The position numbers were made by a program, and so were the translations under genes. Below the pieces are notes generated by a model. It searched no databases and was not told the origin of the DNA. It worked only from the letters and a program-made list of their open reading frames with translations. A stretch of 64,000 nt of DNA from an uncultured Bacteroidales bacterium (lineage in GTDB: Bacteria; Bacteroidota; Bacteroidia; Bacteroidales; UBA932): assembly GCA_944326325.1 (NCBI GenBank), contig CALVDQ010000007.1, forward strand, positions 43,047-107,046, given 5' to 3'. Shown here in pieces: positions 26,717 through 36,700 of this stretch (positions within the stretch are counted from its first letter, which is position 1; each line of letters begins with the position of its first letter).

Positions 26717-27436
26717 TCAGAAATTTCTAATCTTGGAAAGATATGCCTTTATAGTTTGTTCCAATCCCATGTACAGCGCATCGCAGATGAGTGCGTGCCC
26801 TATGGAAACTTCGTCTGTCCATGGAATGCAGCGAATGAAATAGCCGAGGTTCTCGAGATTCAGGTCGTGGCCTGCGTTGAGCCCCAGTCCGCACTCCCTG
26901 GCCCTTTCGGCAGTCCTTATGTACGGGGCTACAGCGGCTTCCCTGCCGTCACGGAAGCGGCTTGCATAGGACTCTGTGTACATCTCCACCCTGTCGCATC
27001 CGCAGGCTGCGGCACCTTCCGCCATTTCCGGGACCGGGTCGATGAAGATGGATGTCCTTATGCCGTATTTCCTGAATTCGGCACAGATCTCGGTGAGGAA
27101 TCCCTTGTTTTTCAGAGTGTCCCATCCTGCATTGGAGGTGATGGCGTCTGCAGCGTCCGGCACAAGCGTCACCTGTGCAGGTCTGGTCTCCTCGACCAGG
27201 TCCACAAAGGACGGTATTGGATTCCCCTCGATGTTGAGTTCGGTCTTCAGAAGGGGCTTTATGAGCCTTACGTCGGAATACCTTATGTGCCTTTCATCCG
27301 GTCTCGGATGCACGGTTATCCCTTCAGCCCCGAAACGTTCACAGTCCGTTGCGGCTTTCTCCACGTCAGGGAGGTTTCCCCCGCGGGCGTTCCGCAGGGT
27401 GGCTATCTTGTTTATGTTGACACTCAGCCTGGTCAT
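26717..27436 (-). CDS. pdxJ: Pyridoxine 5'-phosphate synthase
   Basis: 239-residue TIM-barrel enzyme that condenses 1-deoxyxylulose 5-phosphate with 3-amino-1-hydroxyacetone phosphate in the DXP-dependent vitamin B6 route. It shows the family start [20 protein letters not shown], the [13 protein letters not shown] motif, and the late [15 protein letters not shown]. Length is standard (~240). It is transcribed away from nadK, with both promoters in the 104-base gap. Confidence 0.96.
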   Translation of the reverse strand: MTRLSVNINKIATLRNARGGNLPDVEKAATDCERFGAEGITVHPRPDERHIRYSDVRLIKPLLKTELNIEGNPIPSFVDLVEETRPAQVTLVPDAADAITSNAGWDTLKNKGFLTEICAEFRKYGIRTSIFIDPVPEMAEGAAACGCDRVEMYTESYASRFRDGREAAVAPYIRTAERARECGLGLNAGHDLNLENLGYFIRCIPWTDEVSIGHALICDALYMGLEQTIKAYLSKIRNF

Positions 27437-27460
27437 GTTCTCTTCATTTTAAACCAGGCG

Positions 27461-27468
27461 CAAAAATA
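27461..27468 (-). promoter_or_regulatory. -7 element of pdxJ
   Basis: TATTTTTG on the minus strand, 25 bases before the pdxJ start. Confidence 0.55.
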
Positions 27469-27478
27469 ATAAAAAAAA

Positions 27479-27509
27479 TTGCCCGTCTCTTGAAATAAAT
27501 GTAATTTTG
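27479..27509 (+). promoter_or_regulatory. Promoter of nadK
   Basis: TTG (27479-27481), 20 bases, TAATTTTG (27502-27509). One base longer spacing than the consensus. Confidence 0.65.
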
Positions 27510-27540
27510 GAGTCCGGACCGGTGTCCGGACAATGATACA

Positions 27541-28365
27541 ATGAAAGTTGCGATTTATTTGAGAAACCGCCGTCTTGAGAACGATGCGAGATATCTCGGC
27601 CTGATAGGGAAGTTCGCATCGGGCGGATGCGGCGTGTATGAGGTTAAGGAGGACGGCCGTATCGAGGACGGGACCGACATCTTCGTGAGCGTCGGCGGGG
27701 ACGGTACCTTCCTTTCTTCGGCTGCCATGATCGGCAGCCGGGGTATACCTGTGCTGGGAGTGAATCTCGGCCGTCTGGGCTTCCTTTCCGAAAATACGCC
27801 GGACGAGGTCGTCGGGGAAGTCCTTGCCGGCAAATATACCATAGAGGAGAGGACCCTGCTGAAGGCTGTCTTTGCAGGGGAGGGGGCGGAGTCCCTGGAA
27901 GACCTTTATCCTTATGCCCTTAACGAGATTACCCTGCACCGGGCCGGTCCGGCTATGCTGGGCGTCGATGTGAGCATAGACGGCAATCCGCTTCCTACCT
28001 ATTGGGCTGACGGTCTTCTGGTGGCTACAAGTTCCGGATCGACCGCCTATTCCCTGAGTGTCGGCGGACCTATAGTGATGCCGGAGTCCAAGGTGCTGAT
28101 CGTTTCCCCGATTTCTCCTCACAACCTCAATGTGAGGCCTTTGGTCGTGCCTGATACTTCCCGGATAAGTCTTTCCCTCAGGGCGAGGGACGAGAAAGTC
28201 TTCCTGACTGTCGATAACAGGAGCCTCGAAGTGCCTAAGGGACTGAGAATGGAAGTGTCTATGGCACAATTTTCGCTTAAACGAGTCCGCCTGTACGGAT
28301 CCAACTTCATAAAGGCTCTGACCTCCAAACTCTTTTGGGGCGAAGACATCAGAAACGGACGATAA
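27541..28365 (+). CDS. nadK: NAD kinase
   Basis: 274-residue cytosolic kinase that makes NADP from NAD. GGDGT in VSVGGDGTFLSS (~50-55), GVNLGRLGFLSEN, NEITLHR and GSTAYSLSVGGPIV are the family motifs. The C-terminus folds as the beta-sandwich NAD-binding domain. It is directly followed by uppS, 9 bases later. Confidence 0.95.
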   Translation: MKVAIYLRNRRLENDARYLGLIGKFASGGCGVYEVKEDGRIEDGTDIFVSVGGDGTFLSSAAMIGSRGIPVLGVNLGRLGFLSENTPDEVVGEVLAGKYTIEERTLLKAVFAGEGAESLEDLYPYALNEITLHRAGPAMLGVDVSIDGNPLPTYWADGLLVATSSGSTAYSLSVGGPIVMPESKVLIVSPISPHNLNVRPLVVPDTSRISLSLRARDEKVFLTVDNRSLEVPKGLRMEVSMAQFSLKRVRLYGSNFIKALTSKLFWGEDIRNGR

Positions 28366-28374
28366 TCATCATTT

Positions 28375-29097
28375 ATGGAAAACATCGCAAGAGTGCCTGT
28401 CCACGTGTCCATCATTATGGACGGGAACGGCAGATGGGCCAGGGAACGCGGCCTGGAAAGGGCTGCCGGACATATCGAAGGTGTCGAAAGTGTCAGGGCC
28501 TGCACGGAAGCCGCCGTCGAGTGCGGCGTAAAATACCTGTCCCTGTATGCTTTCTCGGAAGAGAACTGGGGCCGGCCGGAGGATGAGGTCAATGCTCTTA
28601 TGGGACTTATGTTCAAGTCCATGCTGGCGGAACTGTCGAACTTCCTTGAGAACGGGATCCGTTTTGTTGTCCTCGGCAACAGGTCGAGGCTTTCCGCGGA
28701 ACTCAACAGTACCATAGATTCCTGTATGGAGAAGACCAGGGACAATGATGTGCTGACCCTTATAGTTTTTCTCAGCTATAGCGGCAAATGGGACATCCTC
28801 CAGGCGGCCAAGAGGTTCGCTGCGGAGGTCGCTGCCGATCCGTCGCGTGCGGGAGAGCTCATGTCCATCGGTACGGAAGAATTCGGCAGGTATCTGGTGA
28901 CCGGCGATATTCCGGATCCGGACCTCATCATCCGCACTTCCGGGGAGATGCGTCTGAGCAATTACCTTCTCTGGCAAGGGGCCTATTCGGAACTGCTGTT
29001 CTGCGATACCCTGTGGCCTGATTTCCGGAAGGACGAGTTCCGTTCCGCGCTCATGACGTATTCAAAAAGAGACCGCCGGTATGGAAAAGTTAAATAA
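28375..29097 (+). CDS. uppS: Isoprenyl transferase (undecaprenyl diphosphate synthase)
   Basis: 240-residue cis-prenyltransferase that makes the C55 lipid carrier for peptidoglycan and surface glycans. IIMDGNGRWARERG at the start has the catalytic Asp. AFSEENWGRP and DLIIRTSGEMRLSNYLLWQG are the other signature blocks. It lies in the usual Bacteroidota order nadK/uppS-bamA-ompH. Confidence 0.96.
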   Translation: MENIARVPVHVSIIMDGNGRWARERGLERAAGHIEGVESVRACTEAAVECGVKYLSLYAFSEENWGRPEDEVNALMGLMFKSMLAELSNFLENGIRFVVLGNRSRLSAELNSTIDSCMEKTRDNDVLTLIVFLSYSGKWDILQAAKRFAAEVAADPSRAGELMSIGTEEFGRYLVTGDIPDPDLIIRTSGEMRLSNYLLWQGAYSELLFCDTLWPDFRKDEFRSALMTYSKRDRRYGKVK

Positions 29098-29103
29098 ATG
29101 CCT

Positions 29104-29111
29104 TATATTTG
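29104..29111 (+). promoter_or_regulatory. -7 element upstream of bamA
   Basis: TATATTTG just after the uppS stop, 36 bases before the bamA start. TTG at -33 is not conserved. Confidence 0.45.
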
Positions 29112-29146
29112 CATCTTTATATTGATATCTTGAATTTGTTTGAAAA

Positions 29147-31741
29147 ATGAGAATAGGTCGTTTCTTTTCTTTTCTGCTTGTCCTTGCGGCAGCGGCGGGT
29201 ACAAGTCTGGAAGCACAGGAGAGCAGGAAGGAGATCGTGGTTGATTACAACAATCCGAAGAAATACATTGTCGGCGGGATTTCTGTTGAAGGAAACAAGT
29301 ATATCAATTCAGACCAGATACTGAAAATTTCGGGTATACAGCCCGGGTTAGAGGTTACTGTGCCGGGAGAGGAGTTTTCGGCTGTCGTCACGAGGCTGTG
29401 GCTCCAGAAGTATTTCGAGGACGTGACCATGGTCGTGGACTCGATTGCCCCTACAAAGGATACGGCCTTTTTCAAGATATGCGTGGTGGAGCGTCCGAGG
29501 GTATCGCGCTGGACATACTCGGGGGTTAAGTCCGGGGAGCAGAAGGAACTCCAGGAGAGGCTGAACCTCAAGAGGGGAGGAGAGTTCTCCGACTATGTGG
29601 CAAAGACTTCTACTGACATCATCAAGAGATATTATAAGGAAAAGGGTTTCCTCCAGACCGAGGTCAAGGTATCCACCCGGCGGGACAGCCTTATCAAAAG
29701 TGCGATAATAGTCAATTTCGGTGTCCGCAAGGGGCCTAAGGTGAAGATCCAGAAAATAACTTTCGGCGACAGCCTGAATGTCAAGGAAGGGAAGCTCGTC
29801 CGCTCGATGAAGAAGACCAAGGACAAGAGACTCATAAATTTCTTCAGTTCCAAGAAGTTCAACGAGAAGGAGTATGAGAACGACAAGAAGAACCTTATAA
29901 GCGCCTTCAACGAGGCCGGCTACAGGGATGCACGCATTGTCAAGGATACAATATATTATATAGAGCCGGGCAGGCTGCAGATCGACTTCACGATCGACGA
30001 AGGCAAGAAATATTATTTCAGGAACATCACCTGGACCGGTAACTCGGTGTATTCGACGGATGACCTGAATGCCGTGCTCATGATAAACAAGGGGGATGTC
30101 TACGATGTCGTGACGATGGAGCACCGTCTTTTCGGCGGCGGCAAGCAGAACGAGTATGACGTATCCAAACTGTACAGGGACAACGGCTACCTGTTCTTCA
30201 ACCTGCAGCCTGTAGAACTGAACATCGACGGTGATTCAGTGGATGTCGAGATGAGGATAGTCGAAGGTAAACCTGCCACGCTCAACAACATTATAATCAA
30301 CGGAAACGATCTGACTAACGAGAGGGTCGTCCGCCGTCAGATCTTCACCCGTCCTGGATATCTTTTCAGCCAGACCGATTTCGAGAGGTCAATCAGGGAG
30401 ATAGCTTCTCTCGGACAGTTCGATGCCGAGGCGATAATGGATCCGGCCAAAGGCTACTCGATAATCCCGAACCAGCTTGACAATACCGTGGATCTTGTCT
30501 ACAATGTAACGGAGAAGCCTTCCAGCCAGCTTGAACTTTCCGGAGGATGGGGAGGGAACACCTTTGTCGCGACTGTCGGTGTCAGCTTCAACAATTTCTC
30601 TACAAGGCGTTTCTTCGACAAGTCCGCATGGCGTCCGGTGCCTCTGGGTGATGCCCAGAACCTTGCCATCCGGTTCCAGACCAACGGTACCTACTATACG
30701 AGTCTTTCGGCAAGTTTCATGGAGCCGTGGCTTTTCGGGAAGAAACCAACCTCGCTCAGCATATCGGCATACTATTCGCGTCAGACCAATTCCTATCCGA
30801 TATTCGACGTCTTCAATAATGACGAGTTCTTCGAGGTATACGGTGTGGCCGCCGGGATCGGTAACCGTCTGAAGTGGCCGGACAACTATTTCGTGCTCTA
30901 CAACCAGCTCAGCTGGCAGACCTACCGCCTGCAGCAGTGGCCTGGAAGTTTTATCTTCGATACCGGTATCTCCCACAACCTGAGCTATACGATCAGTCTG
31001 TCGAGGAACTCTACCGACCAGATCATCTACCCTCGCCAGGGGTCCGAGTTCAGTTTCTCTCTGCAGCTCACCCCGCCTTATTCCCTGCTGCGGAAGAGAG
31101 ACAAGGGTGTGCTTGACGAGAACGGCAATCCTACCAGGGTCTCCTCATGGAGGGATATCGACTATTCCCGCCAGTCTTCTGACGACAGGTACAAGTGGAT
31201 AGAGTATCATAAATGGTCGTTCAAGGGGACAATCTATACGAAGCTTGTCGGTGACCTGGTACTTATGGCCAGGGCACAGTTCGGGTACCTCGGGTACTAC
31301 AACAGGAGCTGGGGCTATTCTCCGTTCGAGGGCTTCCTTGTCGGAGGTGACGGTATGTCCGGTTACAATACTTACGGGCAGGAAGTCATAGCGCTCAGGG
31401 GATATGAGAACTATTCCCTCACTCCGTATGCTTTGTCCCAGTACAGTTCCCAGGGCTATGCCTATTCCGGAAACGTGTACGACAAGTTCACTGTGGAGCT
31501 CCGTTATCCGGTGATACTGCAGCCGCAGTCGACGATATTCGCTCTTATATTTCTCGAAGGCGGTAACTGCTGGTCGGATATCCGCGACTTCAACCCGTTC
31601 CAGATCAAGAGGTCGGCCGGTGTCGGTGTTAGGGTGTACCTGCCGGTGGTCGGTCTGCTCGGTGTGGACTGGGGCTGGGGATTCGACGATCCGGTCAACG
31701 GCGGCAGCCAGTTTCATTTCGTGATAGGACAGCAGTTCTGA
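29147..31741 (+). CDS. bamA: Outer membrane assembly factor BamA
   Basis: 864-residue Omp85 protein, the core of the BAM complex. Signal peptide (FSFLLVLAAAAGTSLEAQ), then five POTRA domains over ~25-440 (the first from YIVGGISVEGNKYINSDQIL, later ones with IQKITFGDSLNVKEGKL, FRNITWTGNSVYSTDDL and LNNIIINGNDLTNERVV). A 16-strand barrel from ~460 ends in FHFVIGQQF with a terminal Phe. The barrel carries long acidic and aromatic loops, as in other Bacteroidales BamA. The Skp/OmpH gene follows after 92 bases. Confidence 0.96.
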   Translation: MRIGRFFSFLLVLAAAAGTSLEAQESRKEIVVDYNNPKKYIVGGISVEGNKYINSDQILKISGIQPGLEVTVPGEEFSAVVTRLWLQKYFEDVTMVVDSIAPTKDTAFFKICVVERPRVSRWTYSGVKSGEQKELQERLNLKRGGEFSDYVAKTSTDIIKRYYKEKGFLQTEVKVSTRRDSLIKSAIIVNFGVRKGPKVKIQKITFGDSLNVKEGKLVRSMKKTKDKRLINFFSSKKFNEKEYENDKKNLISAFNEAGYRDARIVKDTIYYIEPGRLQIDFTIDEGKKYYFRNITWTGNSVYSTDDLNAVLMINKGDVYDVVTMEHRLFGGGKQNEYDVSKLYRDNGYLFFNLQPVELNIDGDSVDVEMRIVEGKPATLNNIIINGNDLTNERVVRRQIFTRPGYLFSQTDFERSIREIASLGQFDAEAIMDPAKGYSIIPNQLDNTVDLVYNVTEKPSSQLELSGGWGGNTFVATVGVSFNNFSTRRFFDKSAWRPVPLGDAQNLAIRFQTNGTYYTSLSASFMEPWLFGKKPTSLSISAYYSRQTNSYPIFDVFNNDEFFEVYGVAAGIGNRLKWPDNYFVLYNQLSWQTYRLQQWPGSFIFDTGISHNLSYTISLSRNSTDQIIYPRQGSEFSFSLQLTPPYSLLRKRDKGVLDENGNPTRVSSWRDIDYSRQSSDDRYKWIEYHKWSFKGTIYTKLVGDLVLMARAQFGYLGYYNRSWGYSPFEGFLVGGDGMSGYNTYGQEVIALRGYENYSLTPYALSQYSSQGYAYSGNVYDKFTVELRYPVILQPQSTIFALIFLEGGNCWSDIRDFNPFQIKRSAGVGVRVYLPVVGLLGVDWGWGFDDPVNGGSQFHFVIGQQF

Positions 31742-31758
31742 TTTTGAATAATTTTTGC

Positions 31759-31766
31759 TAACTTTG
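31759..31766 (+). promoter_or_regulatory. -7 element of the second ompH gene
   Basis: TAACTTTG, 67 bases before the ATG at 31834. It suggests the gene can be made apart from bamA. Confidence 0.5.
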
Positions 31767-31833
31767 TGAAATTGTACGGAAGTTCATGATAACCCGTCTG
31801 ACTACTGTTTGGAAAAATAATTATCTATATAAC

Positions 31834-32409
31834 ATGAAGAAAGTACTTTTAATCGCAGCGGCTGCATCATTGTTCAGCCTTGCTGCCACGGCACAGACAA
31901 AATTTGCACATGTAAATTTCGGCGAACTGGTCCAGCTTATGCCTGAGGCCGATTCAGCCATGGTGCAGCTCGAGGCTGCAAACAAAGAGGCGCAGGAGAC
32001 CTATTCGAGCATGGTGGCTGAGTTCCAGTCCAAGTACGACCAGTTCAACCAGAAGCAGGAATCCTGGACTCCGGCAGTGAGGGAGAGCAAACAGCGTGAG
32101 CTCGGCGAGATCCAGAACAGGATACAGGAGTTTGAGCAGGCTATCCAGCAGGACATGAGCCAGCTTCAGAACACCCTGATGGCACCTATATATCAGAAAG
32201 CTCAGGACGTGGTGAAGAATCTTGCGAAAGAGAAAGGGGTCATTTACGTTTATGACGCTTCAACCCTGCTTTACGTAGACCCGGCCCAGAGTATTGACCT
32301 TACACAGGAGGCCCGTACCGCATTGAATATCCCGGCGGACAAGACCCTCGAGTCTGTGATGGCTGCCCGCCAGGCCGCTGCCCAGGCCCAGCAGGGTGCC
32401 CAGCAGTAG
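31834..32409 (+). CDS. OmpH/Skp-family periplasmic chaperone
   Basis: 191 residues from the ATG at 31834, which gives a clean signal peptide (VLLIAAAASLFSLAATAQ); an in-frame ATG at 31786 adds a non-signal stretch. KFAHVNFGELVQLMPEADSA opens the mature part, then a Gln/Glu-rich coiled coil (FQSKYDQFNQKQESWTP ... MSQLQNTLMAPIYQK). It ends in an Ala/Gln-rich tail. Placed just after bamA, it probably supplies unfolded barrels to the BAM complex. Its long coiled coil is similar in kind to the OmpH at 26005, but the two are distinct in sequence. Confidence 0.92.
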   Translation: MKKVLLIAAAASLFSLAATAQTKFAHVNFGELVQLMPEADSAMVQLEAANKEAQETYSSMVAEFQSKYDQFNQKQESWTPAVRESKQRELGEIQNRIQEFEQAIQQDMSQLQNTLMAPIYQKAQDVVKNLAKEKGVIYVYDASTLLYVDPAQSIDLTQEARTALNIPADKTLESVMAARQAAAQAQQGAQQ

Positions 32410-32843
32410 TCACCGCATTACCGGATAACCTGACGCCATCCGGGCGGTCAGGCTTACGATTACAGAAAAGGACAGGTACGATTGCCTGTCCTTTTCCTGT
32501 ACTTATCCAGAAATTTTGTCCGGAAGGTCAAAAACTGAATGTTTCATGCCATAGTAATAGACCTCTCGTTCTGGTCGTGGATTATGACCCTGAATTATGA
32601 TCCTGAATTACAGGCCGCAAAGCTCCCTATGGCTCACGGCAGGGATGCGGTCGAGGTGGCGGATGGAGCAGCCGAAGATGGCGGCAGCGTCCTTCCGGGA
32701 AAGGAGCCTGTCGAAGTCGGACTTGACGGTCTTACGGTGGGCAATTAGAAGGATGTGGATGTCTTTCTCAAGGACGAGAAGCCTCCGGAGGATGTCCCCA
32801 AGGAAGGCCTCGCAGCGTAATGCTTGCACGCCCTTGCTGCGCG
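32410..32843. other. 434-base gap between ompH and oxidoreductase
   Basis: It holds the ompH terminator at 32466-32495. The rest has no gene I can support. A minus-strand frame (about 32605-32850) with no start is open and reads LSRKDAAAIFGCSIRHLDR among others. It directly follows, in another frame, the end of the oxidoreductase, and I do not recognise it. It may be a gene remnant. Confidence 0.4.
32466..32495 (+). terminator. Terminator of the second ompH gene
   Basis: Perfect 11-bp stem AAAAGGACAGG/CCTGTCCTTTT with an 8-base loop, ending in four T. The A-rich left arm lets it act on both strands. Confidence 0.82.
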
Positions 32844-33419
32844 TCAGAAGGTACGGCAGATTTCAAGGCCTTCGGTGATGGCGGCCTGGATCTTCCTCCC
32901 GACTTCCTCCGGGGTGCTGTAGTCCAGGTTCTCGGCCGAGACCACGTACAGCTCGCCCAGGCCCCAGAGATGGCTCAAGGCCCTTATGTAGGGGGTAGCC
33001 TGCTCGAGCGGGTCCCCGGTGTGGATGTCCATGCCCCTGGTGGTGATATAGAGCACACGGGAACATCTGCACAGGCCGTAGCACTGCCGGTCGTCGCTGT
33101 CGAAAGTGATGTGGAACAGGGACATGTTCTCGAAAAACACCTTCAGTGCGCTCGGGAAGCTCATGTCCCAGAACGGGGCGGCTATAACAATCCTGTCCGC
33201 CGCGGCAATCCTTCTGGACATGTCCGCATACTCCACGGGCACAATGCCGCAGTCCCTGTCGTGCAGGATCCTGCCGTCGACAACGGGGAAGCCCGCCCCG
33301 TCGAGCCGGATGGTCTCTATGTCGTATCTCCCGGAAAGTTCCGAGATTATGGGGAGGGCTATTCTCCTGGTCCGGGATTCTTCCCTCATCGTGGCGTCTA
33401 TGAAAACAAGTCTGTCCAT
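32844..33419 (-). CDS. Flavodoxin-like-fold NAD(P)H-dependent oxidoreductase
   Basis: 191-residue FMN-dependent reductase of the azoreductase/NAD(P)H quinone reductase type. It begins with the flavodoxin phosphate-binding loop VFIDATMREESRTRRIA, has IVIAAPFWDMSFPSALKVFFEN (the FMN-binding segment common to AzoR/WrbA-like proteins), then VLYITTRGMDIHTGDP. It lies alone between the ompH group and the PUL. Its true substrate is unknown. Confidence 0.85.
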   Translation of the reverse strand: MDRLVFIDATMREESRTRRIALPIISELSGRYDIETIRLDGAGFPVVDGRILHDRDCGIVPVEYADMSRRIAAADRIVIAAPFWDMSFPSALKVFFENMSLFHITFDSDDRQCYGLCRCSRVLYITTRGMDIHTGDPLEQATPYIRALSHLWGLGELYVVSAENLDYSTPEEVGRKIQAAITEGLEICRTF

Positions 33420-33790
33420 TGTCCTGGCTTTAAATTGTCCCGTCTAAAAGTGTCCGAAACTTTTTAAGGATTTTTCCGGTGTAAATTTACTGAATTTTCC
33501 AGTCAGAAGGCATGCTTTCCTTCCCGAAAATCAGGAAAAAATCCCCGGAAATCTCCCATGCGGGCCCTGGACGGCACACCCTTCCGGAAAACGGCCCTGC
33601 ATGGCCCTGAAAGGCTCATCCTGAATATTTTCTGAAGGATTCTTATTGCATATATAAAAAAAACATATACCTTTGTGTTCGTACACAGTCGCGGAGTTTG
33701 TCGGTTAAATTGCTCGTTTAGTCGATAAATGATTCGGTTTTGTACGTAATAACCAGTGTTTTTAACAATAACTAATTTCCAACCGAAAGT
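33420..33790 (+). other. 371-base intergenic leader region ahead of the PUL
   Basis: The oxidoreductase start is at one end, the first SusC gene at the other. It holds a consensus PUL promoter (33646-33675) and about 110 bases of untranslated leader rich in T and A. I see no gene. The stretch 33500-33600 contains the short repeat TTCCGGAAA-like words but no clear hairpin. Confidence 0.5.
33646..33675 (+). promoter_or_regulatory. Consensus promoter of the PUL operon
   Basis: TTG (33646-33648), 19 bases, TACCTTTG (33668-33675). It is the only clear consensus promoter on this strand that I find between 33.5 and 59.7 kb. Confidence 0.85.
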
Positions 33791-36700
33791 ATGAACAATT
33801 CAGCAGTTCTATGGAAATGCGGAATCGGCAGGCGCATTCTCGCGCGGATGATTCCTTTCGCTTTTGTTCTGGTCTTTCAGGTCATGGCTTCAGGTTTGTT
33901 CGCAGCGACAGCAGCGCCGACGGGGGGGGGAAACTCCGCTAATGAATCCCTGCACCCTATTTCCGGTACTGTAGTTGATGCTGACGGGGAACCGATAATA
34001 GGAGCCAACATTGTCGTCGAGGGCAGCAGCTCCATGTGGGCCATTTCCGATCTTGACGGAGCTTTCTCGATGGAAGTACCTGAAACTGGACGTCTTGTCG
34101 TTTCTTGCATAGGTTTCGAGACAATCTATGTGCAGATTACAAAGCAATCCCGCTATTCTCTTGTAATGCATGAAAATGCCTTGACCCTTGACGACGTCGT
34201 AGTCGTGGGTTACGGTGTGCAGAAAAAGGAGAGTGTCGTAGGTGCCATATCCCAGGTACAGGGCGACAAGCTCGTGGATGCCGGTGTCTCGAACATCACA
34301 AATGCCATCTCCGGTAAACTTTCAGGCGTCACGACCCTGCAGACATCCGGACAGCCGGGTGAAAACGATGCCGAGATCATTATCAGGGGTGTGTCGAGTT
34401 TCAGCAACAACAGTCCTCTTGTCCTGGTGGACGGAGTGGAAAGGGACTTCGCAAGCATAGACCCGAATGAGGTGGCTAACATCTCTGTCCTTAAAGACGC
34501 GTCAGCGACAGCGGTGTTCGGAGCCAAGGGTGCAAACGGAGTCATCATCGTGACGACCAAGAGCGGACATCTCGGCAAGCCGAAGATGGACCTTTCGGTG
34601 TCACAGGGTTTCTCCACACCTATAAATGTCCCGGAACATGTCAGCGCATACGAGACTATGTCCCTGCTCAATGTCGCCAAGATGAACGACATGCAGTTCA
34701 GTGCCCTGACGTCCGCGGCCGAGCTCGAGGAATACCGCAACCCGTCGACAAGGATCAATTCGCTGAGGTATCCTGATGTGAACTGGTTCAAGGAGATGAC
34801 CCGGCCGTTCGCATCCACTACCAACGCCAACTTCAACATCATCGGAGGTACGAAGTTCGTCAAGTATTTTGCCTCGGTAGGCTATACTCACGAGGGATCC
34901 ATCTTCCAGAGCTTCAAGGACGACAAGGTGGATTCAGGACACAGCTACGACAGGTTCAATTTCAGGACCAACGTCGACTTCAATGTCACGAACAGCACCC
35001 TCGTGTCCTTCAAGCTGGGAGGTAACGTCGGTATAAAGAACAAGCCGCAGCCACGGGGAGGAGACGACCAGATGTGGCTGGCACTGTACGGTTCCAGTAC
35101 GACGAAGTACCCGATGTATTACCCGGCGTGGGCCCTCGAGGACGTGCCTGACACCGATTATCCGGACGCGCATGAGGACAGGCTCGTGAGCGTTGCCGAC
35201 CAGAGTACCTACAACCCTTACTACGAGATGATGAAAGGCAGCTTCATACAGCTGACGGACACCAAGGTCTTTTCCGATATCATCATCAACCAGAAACTGG
35301 ATTTCATCACGGAAGGACTTTCAGTCCAGGGAAAGGTTTCCTTGAGTACATATTACAAGTATTCCACCCTCAGGACTGAATACAACCGCCCGAGCTACCA
35401 GCTCTATTTCGAGAGGATAGGCACAGACCTCAACCCGTGGGAGAGGAGCGGCGACGACGAATACGTCTTCACGCCGTCCCCGATGTACACCAATGCCGAG
35501 AACGCGCTCCAGGGCGGATACTACCTCGACCTGTACTACGACCTGTCGGTCAACTACAACCGTACATTCGGGAAGCACAATGTCACCGGGCTTTTCCTGT
35601 TCAACAGGCAGGAGCAGGACAAGGGTACCGACTTCCCTTACTATAACGAGGCTCTCGTGGCCCGTGCCACATACGACTACGCGCACAAGTACCTGCTCGA
35701 GCTGAACATGGGATATACCGGTTCGGAGAGGTTCGCCCCGAGCAACAGGTTCGGTTTCTTCCCTTCCGGAGCCGTGGGCTGGGTTGCATCCGAAGAGAAA
35801 TTCTTCAGCAGGCTCAAGCCGTGGTTCAGCAAACTGAAATTCCGTTATTCCATCGGTCTTGTCGGAAGCGACCATGCCAACAACAGGTGGCTCTACATAA
35901 GCGAATACAAGAAGGACAGCAACGGGCACATCGTGGAGGACAAGTCCGCCAACCTGGTAGCCCAGTGGGAGCAGGCCCTGAAACAGGACCTCGGTATCGA
36001 GATGGGCTTCTTCGACAATGACCTCATGCTCAACATCGACCTTTTCGACGAGTACAGGGACAAGATGCTCATATCCGTGGACAACAACACCCCGATCTGG
36101 CTCGGCACCACGTCCAAGGAACTGAACAAGGGTGCCATAAAGAAGCACGGTATCGAGATAGAGCTGAGCTACAGCAAGCGCCTGGGGAAGGACTGGATAC
36201 TTAACTTCGGCGGTAACTTCTCGTACAACGAGAACAGGATAGTCTACGCGGACGACGCCCCTTATGCCCTGCCTCACAAGAGACAGATAGGCACGCCTAT
36301 CGGGACACCGACCAACGGGGCCTACCTCATCGGGAACGGCTACCTGACATCCGTGGACGATATCCACAGCAACATCCTCCCTACGTCAGTGAACATCGAG
36401 AAAGTGGTCCTCGGGGACTACAAGTTCCTCGACTATACCGCCGACGGTATCATCAACAACAACGACCTCACGAGACTGGCCGGTTCCCTCTACCCGCCTA
36501 TCGCGTTCGCCTTCAATGCTGGTTTCTCATGGAAAGGCCTGGACGTGAATGTCCTCTTCCAGGGCTATGCGGAAAAGTACGTGAACTTCAACCAGATCTA
36601 CGAATTCGAATTCTACAAGGGCAACTACAAGACACACATCTCCTCACTCGACTGGTGGTCTCCGGCCAATCCTGACGGGAACCACTCGGCAGTGCACTAC

